From Oegoconia quadripuncta (lineage: Eukaryota; Arthropoda; Insecta; Lepidoptera; Autostichidae), in the NCBI GenBank assembly GCA_949316235.1, contig OX438758.1:9395731-9459730 (forward strand): a stretch of 64,000 bases of DNA. Reading direction: 5' to 3'. Both the position numbers and the translations under genes were made by a program. The notes below the pieces were generated by a model that did not search any database, was not told the DNA's origin, and saw only the letters and a list, made by a program, of their open reading frames with translations. Positions within the stretch are counted from its first letter, which is position 1. The number at the start of each line of letters is the position of its first letter. Of this stretch, positions 57,059 through 64,000 are shown one piece after another.

Positions 57059-57293
57059 ACTAGTATTCCGCCCGCGGCTTCGCTTGCGAGGAATAACTTT
57101 CGTGGAAATTTGTTTATGCCACGGGAACTACTCACTTTATCGGGATGAAAAATATCTTATGTTTTAATCCAGGCTGTGTTCTACCTGTATACCAAATATC
57201 ATCCAAATCATTCATCCATTTCGCTGTGATTGAGCAACAAATGAACAAACAAACATCCAAACTTTCACATCTATAATATTAATTAGATTGCAA
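57059..57293 (+). mobile_element. RTE-type 3' tail, family F
   Basis: 'actagtattccgcccgcggc', 'ccacgggaactactcacttt', 'atgttttaatccaggctgtg' and 'gattgagcaacaaatgaaca'. Nearly full length. Confidence 0.75.
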
Positions 57294-57857
57294 TCAAATA
57301 AAAAGTATGATTAAAATCTAAAACTTCTACTGACTTCAAAACACTATCACCAGCATTTATATGAAAAAAAGCAATTCTGTCTTGTTATCTAAAGATAATA
57401 TTTTTAGACAAGTTTCATGTTAAACCATCAATTCAAAACGTGGCAACATTCACATGTTTCCTTAGAAAAAACTTTAAATTGTGTTCTCTGATCATTGACC
57501 CTATAAACATTGATCTATTGTTAAAAAAAAAGAAAAGGTATGAAATGCGCAATAAACAAAATTTTATCTGAGTTACGTAACTCCGAAATCAACAGTAACC
57601 AATACGAATCGATTAGGAATATATTACTCTATGGCTCTCTATTGTTATGTGGAACATCGTATGTGAGATAAGGAGTGGTATACATTAGTGCTGATTTGCT
57701 TGCCACTTGACTTTAAACTAATTTAGGCTAGTAATCTTTCTTAATTTGATTTGATAGCAGTATTATGTATTCTATAAAGTACATATTTATTAAAAGCAGG
57801 GTATAAAATAATGTATTTAAGGTTGACATATAATATAATATAAGCTACTTAATTCAC
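57294..57857. other. AT-rich stretch, nothing recognised
   Basis: No repeat or gene recognised. Confidence 0.5.
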
Positions 57858-58112
57858 ATGATTCCCAGCAAGGCCATTGTACCAATGAGTTTTTAAATTT
57901 AATTTAATTACTTATCCGATGCTCTTAAACGGTGAAGGAAAACAGTGTGAGGAAACCTGCATGCCTGAGAAATAAAAATTCAAAGGCATGTGAAGTCCCC
58001 AACCCGCATTGGGCCCGCGTGGTGGACTATGGCCCATTCTCCCTCATATACGAGGGAAGGCCTAAATTCCTGTAGTGGGATGTTTACGGGCGATGATGAT
58101 GATGATGAATGT
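57858..58112 (+). mobile_element. SINE family E, head truncated
   Basis: 'cttaaacggtgaaggaaaac', 'tcaaaggcatgtgaagtccc', 'gggatgtttacgggc' and (GATGAT)n at the end. Confidence 0.82.
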
Positions 58113-58127
58113 TCTACTGAGGCCATC

Positions 58128-58195
58128 ACATCGTCACTATTCCAGGTGAGATTGTGGTCAAACGCGTAGTTATCCAGTTAATCATAAAAAAAGCT
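58128..58195 (+). mobile_element. LINE family P tail fragment
   Basis: 'cacatcgtcactattccagg', 'gagattgtggtcaaacgcg' and 'ttatccagttaatcat', with an A-tract. Confidence 0.55.
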
Positions 58196-58587
58196 TTAGT
58201 AATCTCAATATTTTGTCACTACTGTTTTGATAACATTCCAAGTTCCTAAATACACCTGAATAACCATCGCGTCCTGTATTTAGATCACAGATTGTTATTT
58301 GTAAATAACACATTTTTTTAACTACCTATCACTGTTCCTAGAACAAATATTGCTACGCAATTATTTTTATTTTTTTTATTTATTAGGGACAATAAACATT
58401 TTTACAATGTGTATAACTTACAACATTATTAACAAACAATTATAGATGATTGCAAAACCAGCAGCATTATCCACAAATTACTAACAACTCAGTACTAAGT
58501 ACAAAACTAAAGGAATAACTAAACTAAAATAAACAACACAATCTGCCTGTTATATACATAATAATAATAAATAATATAAATAAATAA
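58196..58587. other. AT-rich stretch with reversed LINE-like end
   Basis: 58360-58560 (tttttttatttattaggga, then 'acaataaacatttttac') has the look of reversed LINE 3' ends. No coding relic was seen. Confidence 0.4.
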
Positions 58588-58851
58588 ATATCCTTAGACA
58601 CACACAGCGCAATTTAGTTCCACACTAATCAACTATAGTCTTATGTTGTGGATACCAGATTGTTGATATAGTACATAAATACATTTTTTTTTGTAAATAA
58701 ATACTTATTATAAATGAAAACATCCATAACTCGGGTACACATGTCCGTATTCATCACATAAACATATGCCCCTAGCGGGATTTGAACCCGCACCCATTTG
58801 ATATAGTGGTCATGGTCAGAGTTTCTAACCACTACACTAAATGGGTCGTCG
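58588..58851 (-). mobile_element. SINE family B, near-complete
   Basis: On the minus strand the head begins at 58851 (gacgacccatttagtgtagt), with a small 20-bp repeat of the head near 58800-58815, B box gggttcaaatcccgc, body and 3' end to 'acactaatcaacta' in reverse. Confidence 0.85.
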
Positions 58852-59132
58852 AGAAATATATTTCAGAGGGTATGTGTAAACTGAGCTTTATAGTCGAACA
58901 TAGTGTGATGTATTCATATTTATGCGGCAAGGCTTTAACGGCGATATCGAGTGGATTAAGTATAGGCTGCAACAAATTCCAAATTAATAACATTCCTCTA
59001 GGCACCGCCGCTTCTTCGGTGTACAGGATGTGTAACAATAAAAGGTCTTGGTCTTTCTTTAATAGGTCGTTGAAACTTGTCCGCGATGGCGACGCTGTTG
59101 GTAGAAATCTCAATGAATTAGACTTATATCTA

Positions 59133-59180
59133 ATACTAGCTTTCCGCCCGCGACTTCGCCTGCGTGGAATATTTTTTATT
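59133..59180 (+). mobile_element. RTE-type tail fragment, family F
   Basis: 'atactagctttccgcccgcg' and 'acttcgcctgcgtggaat' are cut off by the next SINE, which appears to have inserted here. Confidence 0.6.
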
Positions 59181-59484
59181 TTCATGCACATCAATCACAC
59201 CTGATGTTAAGTGAAGATGAGGTCGAAGGTGGAAGCGTACTGACCTGGAAACCCCAACACATTTGGGGGACTGGCTATCTTATCTCTGACAACCGGAATA
59301 CAATAATGCCATTACCATTGCTGCTTGGCGGCAGATTTAGATAAGATGGTGGTAGCTAGCCAGGCGGATATTTAAAACCACCACCCACCAAACCGAGTAC
59401 TTAAACATGTACCCCGCTGGGGATCGAACCCACGACCTCCGAATCGCAAATCCAATGTTGTTTACATTGAGCCACGGAGGCGGT
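59181..59484 (-). mobile_element. SINE family C, near-complete
   Basis: Starts with 'tttcatgcacatcaatcaca' (about 18 bp of the 3' end are missing), body complete, B box ggggatcgaacccacg in reverse, head at 59483. Confidence 0.87.
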
Positions 59485-59574
59485 TGTCACTATAAACTTC
59501 AAACGACGCCGTCGTGTGCCGCACTGTCTGTCTGGATTAAACCGATTTATTAAGGATTTAGGTAGCCTTATCAT

Positions 59575-59855
59575 CTTTATTTGCCGGTTATAACCCCTGT
59601 CCTCTCACTGGGGTTGGGTCCGCTGCAGATTGGTGGATTTTTGTCAATTAATTGGCCACCTGACAGTCATTTAAACCGCCCCTGTATAGGCCACCGACTT
59701 GGTTTAACTACTGTCTTCAACTGAAAACTACCGGGACTGACTAGTAGCATTTTAATACGAGTGTTACCATAATCGATAATAAAATAAAAATGCTACTAGT
59801 GGTCACCCATTCAAAGCGTGACCGCGTCAGATATTGCTAAACTTCTCTAATTAAA
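59575..59855. repeat. Dispersed repeat family L
   Basis: 'gtcctctcactggggttggg', 'ggccacctgacagtcattta', 'ggccaccgacttggttt', 'ctactagtggtcacccat' and 'cgtgaccgcgtcag'. It covers the full length shared by the other members. Confidence 0.6.
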
Positions 59856-59868
59856 TTTAAAAAATAAA

Positions 59869-60172
59869 TTAACCGCCTCCATGGCTCAATGTAGACAACA
59901 TAGTGTTTACAAATCGGAGGTCCGCGGGTTCGATTCCCAGCGAGGTACATATTTAGTTATCAGTTTGGTTGATGGTAGGGCATTTTAATGTCCGCCTCTA
60001 TCTAATTCTGCCGCGAAATAGCAATGTTAATGGTATTGTTGCGTTCCGGTTGTCAGAGATAAGATAGCCAGTCATTTAACATGGGTTTCCGGGTCAGTGC
60101 GGTTACACCTTCGGCCTTATCTTCACTTAACATCAGGTCAAGTGCTAACCCGTTGTAAAAATAAAATAAAAA
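59869..60172 (+). mobile_element. SINE family C, internal deletions
   Basis: Head ttaaccgcctccatggctca, B box gggttcgattcc, body lacking the 'ctggctagctaccacc' part, end 'aacccgttgta' with an A-rich tail. Confidence 0.85.
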
Positions 60173-60690
60173 TCGATAAGAGTGAATGCGATATCGCTAC
60201 TCGTAACGAAGCACGCAAGCAAGCAAGCATGTATTCTTTTTAAAAAAGAGCAGCCTATACACACGCCGACACACCTGCCCGGCCACTTGATATAAATAAC
60301 CCAATCGAGGTGAAATTCGTTTTGTCGACAATGACTTAGAAAGCACAGCACTGTTCGATACCAGTGATTAATCGACAATACACTTTGGTAGCTAATCTCA
60401 TTCGATTTACGATTCCTACGATTCGTTTTGGTCATCGATTTGGTGCGATTTTGTTTCGATGTCAAATTTAAATTTAAAAACAGAAGTTGTTATTCGTATT
60501 TTAAATTGGTGTTATGATCTGCGAAATCAGTTTTGTTTTTTAAATCCGTTCGTTAGTTTTTATGCATTTTAAAAACATTAGGAAACGTTATGAGACCAAT
60601 AGAATAACAATAATAGTGATATGTGAATCTATTGCCGTAATATGTATATAACTGTGTCCAACTGTACTACGAAAATATCTCATCTTCCGA
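60173..60690. other. AT-rich stretch, nothing recognised
   Basis: No repeat or gene recognised. Confidence 0.45.
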
Positions 60691-60697
60691 CAATATC

Positions 60698-60741
60698 GGA
60701 TCTTATCAACATTATAGGTATCTGTAATGTTGATAAGATCC
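60698..60741. repeat. Perfect 17-bp inverted repeat with 10-nt loop
   Basis: Arms ggatcttatcaacatta at 60698-60714 and its exact reverse complement at 60725-60741. It lies just beyond the end of the R1-like relic below. Confidence 0.9.
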
Positions 60742-60779
60742 TGACAAAATCTAGGAAATAAAAACATAGGTTCTGATTC

Positions 60780-61024
60780 TGATTCTATTCTAAACATAAC
60801 CAACCCCGCCATAACCAACCATAAGCCGCCCCTCCCGACGTCGCCTTCTGCGAGCCGGATCGGCCCTCTCCCGATCCCGCTCTGCGGCCTCCTTCTGGAG
60901 CGTGACTGCCTCGCAGAAGGAGAACCCTCCTCGCTCGCCAGTATAGCAGCGTCAGCGCCCGTCGGTGTGCGTTCTCCCGTAGCATTTCGCTGCTCGCCTC
61001 TGCTCCTTTATTGTCAAAATTCAA
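60780..61024 (-). mobile_element. R1-like LINE C-terminus relic
   Basis: A GC-rich block within AT-rich DNA. One minus-strand frame reads FSFCEAVTLQKEAAERDRER followed by a run rich in arginine (RRRRRR), then a stop. I associate this with the basic C-terminus of R1-type LINE proteins of Lepidoptera. The region upstream has shifted frame, so a different frame (starting 61024) appears longer. The copy is 5'-truncated near 61024, and its non-coding end probably lies toward 60760. Confidence 0.5.
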
Positions 61025-61800
61025 TGATAATTAAATTCGGAATAGTAAGGTTTAAATTTTCAAATAACCATTAGCGATTTTTAAGAGCTTTGTCGGTAAT
61101 CGATTATGCCGCACCATACATAGTGTTTTTATACTACTGATAAATTATTTTATAAGTACTGATGCTATTTAAATGATACTGCCTCATCTCTAATCTATTA
61201 TAAGTACTGATGCTAACATTCTGTGATAATCGTTTACGACAGCTTTGGAATCAAGCAGGCATTCGATTCATACGACGAACGAACACGAAAATTGAAAAGG
61301 TGATTGATTTACGCTATTTTTTTCTACTTTATGTAACACTGACGACATTCCCTAATTTGTTATACTTATTATCGATGGACATTAATCAATATGAGCGCCA
61401 AACAATAACACCAATCCGAACTGGTAGCCACAAACATTCAAAACCAGTGAAAACGCAACATCGGAACAGCTCACAAAGCGCGGACAGTATTTTAATCATC
61501 TGTAACAGTTCTCCTGCATTGTTCGTCGAGAGATAAATCTATCTTTAAGGGGGTCAGACAGGCGGACAAACGTCACAGATTATAGCATCGTATCTCACGA
61601 TCTGATCTCAAACAATGGGAGCACCTGTATTTGGCTACTAGTTTTAGATGAGGCCTGTCAAATGGTCTGCTGTTTGTAATTTATTTCTCGACATTGTCAA
61701 TTTCGAAGCAATTATGCTTATTTAATGTATTTTAGGTGTATCTAATTATGAATTTGGTATATCAATCTTTGAATCAATTGTAGGTTTCTGGCAATGACAC
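61025..61800. other. AT-rich stretch with an unassigned frame
   Basis: A 16-bp direct repeat, tataagtactgatgct, occurs at about 61151 and 61199. A 108-codon plus frame (61210-61536) begins next to the second copy and includes a polar C-terminal half. No domain was recognised and I do not call it a gene. Confidence 0.4.
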
Positions 61801-61801
61801 A

Positions 61802-62045
61802 TACCTACATATATAACGCCATAACCTTTATCCCAAATAGGTGGTTAGAATTACCCCAAACATAAATTTTTAGATTTTGTAAACCATCCATGGTTCGAAA
61901 GGTGCGAAATATATAGAAATGTACACGTAACAGGGGTGGGTCCATCACCGTTAAAACGTGCAAATCTATAGATATTTTTTTATGGAAAATCCCCTAGTCG
62001 CCTTTTACGGCGCCTACGGGAAGAGACAGGTTGGTTTTAAGTGCT
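61802..62045 (+). mobile_element. Dispersed element family G
   Basis: 'cctttatcccaaataggtgg', 'agaaatgtacacgtaac', 'aatcccctagtcgccttttac' (diverged) and 'gggaagagacaggttggtt'. Confidence 0.7.
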
Positions 62046-62615
62046 GAAACCACACAGCACAACAATAATCGTGCTGTACATATTCCCTTCATTGATTTAT
62101 TTTTAATGATTTATTTGAAATCACACCCATAATTACAAATAATGATAGTAATTCAACAAAATTCTACAAATCGTTTTAGTAATGTTCCGGTAAATCGGAT
62201 CAGCTTGTACATAATATGTTCAACAACTAAAATATTTCGGCAAAACAAACGAACCACCAGTAACCAGTGTCTCAATCTTGTATCCAAACCGCTTATCATA
62301 AATCTCCATCAAGATAAACGACATTTAGGATTTTAATGGGTCTCTGGATTTATTAATGCCCCGTTCAATACCCAGGAATGTTGACGCTTACTGTACTAGA
62401 TGTAGGATGCCATTGTTATCTTCGATTTAAGGTGACTTTTAATTGGTTATGTACGCCTGGTACACTGTTGGTGGTACATTTAATTGAGACTCCATTTGGA
62501 GCAGGAACTGCTATACTATACCCGACTCACTACTGTATTGACTATGTTTATTTTAAAGTGTTATTTGTATACAGAGAGCACAGTGGCCCATCCATCTCGC
62601 CTCTCCGTAATTATT
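62046..62615. other. AT-rich stretch, nothing recognised
   Basis: A 100-codon frame at 62378-62680 runs into the next repeat and has no recognisable features. Confidence 0.45.
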
Positions 62616-62617
62616 TT

Positions 62618-62935
62618 TTAGGGTTTCGTAGTCAAGAAGGAACCCTAATAGTTTCTCCTGTCTGTCTGTACGAGGCTTAGCTCAGAGGCTCTTAGTAATA
62701 GATGGCTGTAATTTGGCATGGCTATACATTATTAATCACGCCGATAAAATAGAAAAATGAAATCTTGAAAAATATTTTAGGGTACCTCCCCTACGCGTAA
62801 AGTGGGGATGAATATTCTATTGTTTTACCCCATTATGTGGGTTGTCGTTGGATAGCCCATTTAAAAATATTAAACAGATTTTCGATTTAAGAAATATTAA
62901 GCTTTAAAGTGATAATTGCCCCAACTCCAGCCCTA
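62618..62935 (+). mobile_element. Widespread lepidopteran repeat (GGGTTTCGTAGTC type)
   Basis: 'tagggtttcgtagtcaagaa', 'ggaaccctaatagtttctcc', 'tagggtacctcccctacgcg', 'taaagtggggatga', 'gttgtcgttggatagccca' and 'ctttaaagtgataatt' appear in the order known from a non-coding repeat shared by many Lepidoptera. The class is not settled in my knowledge. Confidence 0.6.
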
Positions 62936-62983
62936 AAAATTTCACGCCAGTAGTATATACCGGATGAGTTTTATTACCGTAAG

Positions 62984-63305
62984 ATTTTTTTTTTTTTATA
63001 TGAGAGGGCGGCAAACGAGCATGCGGGTCACCTGATGGAAAGCAATCACCGCCGCCCATGGACACCCGCAACACCAAAAGGGTCACAGATGCGTTGCCGG
63101 CCTTTGAGGAAGGTGTAGGCTCGTTTCTTGAAGGTTCCAATGTCGTACTCGTTCGGGAATACCGCTGCCGGAAGTCCGTTCCACAGGGTGGTCGTACGTG
63201 GTAAGAAGTTTCTTGAGAAACGTACAGTGGAATACTTCCACTCATCCAGGTGGTGTGGATGGAAATTGGGCACATTAGGTGAGTGAAGTAGAGTTGTTGA
63301 CATAG
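62984..63305 (-). mobile_element. LINE family D 3' end with RT C-terminus
   Basis: The minus-strand frame from about 63303 to 63046 contains [19 protein letters not shown], then [19 protein letters not shown], the C-terminal end typical of CR1/Jockey-type reverse-transcriptase proteins (WNxLP, then FKxR...FL). The UTR and A-tract lie at 62984-63045. It is 5'-truncated at about 63305. It is the longest of the four family D copies here and nearly free of damage in the part kept. Confidence 0.8.
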
Positions 63306-63331
63306 ATTGTTTTTTTTTTACAAAACCATCA

Positions 63332-63465
63332 TCGTCGTTCGCGATTACGGAGATTGATATGCGACTGGAGGGATTCGTCGTTCGCGATTACGGAGATTGA
63401 TATGCGACTGGAGGGATTCGTCGTTCGCGATTACGGAGATTGATATGCAACTGGAGGGATTCGTA
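63332..63465. repeat. 43-bp minisatellite, 3.1 copies
   Basis: Units start at 63332, 63375 and 63418 (tcgtcgttcgcgattacgg...). A partial fourth unit starts at 63461. The units differ at a single base (gcgactgg against gcaactgg). Confidence 0.97.
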
Positions 63466-63469
63466 GAGT

Positions 63470-63640
63470 TCCTATCATGCGATATTATTTGGAACTCATA
63501 TTTGCGCCAAATTTCTTTAATTTATATATTTTAATGATGTAATTATATAGAACAAGCTACAAAAGCGGCCGTTAAATGACAAAAAGCTTTATTCGATCAT
63601 GGTTTTGGAAAAAATAAATAAACTACCTATGCCAATACCC
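63470..63640. other. AT-rich stretch
   Basis: The word aaactacctatgccaata near 63620 equals the inner end of the MITE at 48991-49215. Otherwise nothing was recognised. Confidence 0.4.
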
Positions 63641-63644
63641 TTAC

Positions 63645-64000
63645 ATATTTGTATGAAAAGCTCACCTGGTCAGGTACAATACATAGATACAACACGAGAG
63701 CTTCTTCATATCTGTTGTGCGTCCCAAGACATAGGTCGGCTGCATTTCGGGGTAGTTTTAGATACCTTGCCACGAAATGCTGGAACAACCTACCCCCACC
63801 AATACGTGAGATAAATTTGCTAGGAGCTTTCAAAGCACGATATCGACAACACCTCTTAGCCACTCAAAAGCAGACCTACTGAACTACCTTTTACACTGTT
63901 TAAGTAAACACACACTTCATTTATACTTTTTGCTCTGCTACAAATTGGGTACATTATGTGGTGGCTTTTATTCACAGTTCACATTTTTTCATATCGCACG
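63645..64000 (+). mobile_element. LINE family Q 3' end with RT C-terminus, runs to the window edge
   Basis: A 77-codon frame (63649-63882) has PRHRSAAFRGSFRYLATKCW, then WNNLPPPIREINLLGAFKAR. The RGSFRYLA...WNNLP segment is the C-terminal end of a CR1/Jockey-type LINE protein, of a family different from D and P. A TGA follows, with UTR-like DNA to the window end. It is 5'-truncated near 63645; its end lies outside the window. Confidence 0.75.

Noticed and set aside
58782..59204. 140-codon frame, the longest in the window
   Set aside because: Its two ends are a reversed SINE head and the start of a LINE tail. Only the middle could mean anything, and that is listed as a weak finding.
60785..61024. 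79-codon minus frame rich in Arg and Gly as a new small gene
   Set aside because: An overlapping frame carries the R1-like C-terminus, so the longer frame is a by-product of a frameshift in a LINE relic.
62378..62680. 100-codon plus frame
   Set aside because: It ends inside a widespread non-coding repeat and has no recognisable features.

Overview
The window looks like AT-rich, non-coding DNA from a moth or butterfly genome. The evidence is its base composition, its many degraded retrotransposon ends, several tRNA-headed SINE families with tails typical of Lepidoptera, and copies of repeats known to be widespread in that order. I found no rRNA, no functional tRNA, no CRISPR array and no protein-coding gene that I can name. 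It is either an intergenic desert or the inside of a very large intron. Assignment to Lepidoptera is an inference from repeat types; no species is claimed.

Most of the describable sequence is mobile DNA. Three tRNA-derived SINE lineages dominate. The first (called A/B here) has two subfamilies with different tRNA-like heads and the same body (A at 6.9, 18.1, 22.9, 27.0 and 44.2 kb; B at 10.7, 12.9, 20.6, 21.6, 34.6 and 58.6 kb). The second (C, about 330 bp) has some 14 substantial copies plus fragments. The third (E, about 300 bp) has a tRNA head and a GATGAT tail. Around them lie 5'-truncated ends of several non-LTR (LINE) families. Some still carry recognisable reverse-transcriptase C-termini: 10.1, 63.0-63.3 and 63.6-64.0 kb, zinc-knuckle type at 8.4 and 31.3-31.5 kb, and R1-like at 60.8-61.0 kb. 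RTE-like ends are found at 4.3-4.7, 7.8-8.0 and 46.9-47.1 kb. Four small inverted-repeat elements (MITE-like) lie at 8.9, 30.9, 42.5 and 49.0 kb. There are also microsatellites, a 43-bp minisatellite at 63.3 kb, two perfect long hairpins (48.9 and 60.7 kb) and a degenerate tandem array at 6.2-7.4 kb.

The most unusual region is 34.9-36.4 kb. Four coding-like segments lie closely spaced on the plus strand. Three are broken by stops or frameshifts, and the last is an intact 59-codon frame followed by AATAAA and an A-tract. The compact one-strand layout suggests a decayed insertion of a compact genome, such as a DNA virus or Polinton-like element. I could not identify the family, and a protein search is needed to decide.

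Other points worth a second look are a dispersed 130-bp repeat whose minus-strand frame is preserved in both copies (26.4 and 56.1 kb), a 600-bp unidentified repeat pair (11.5 and 47.8 kb), a 130-codon orphan frame at 41.4-41.8 kb, and a GC-rich island with a good minus-strand splice donor at 54.9 kb.
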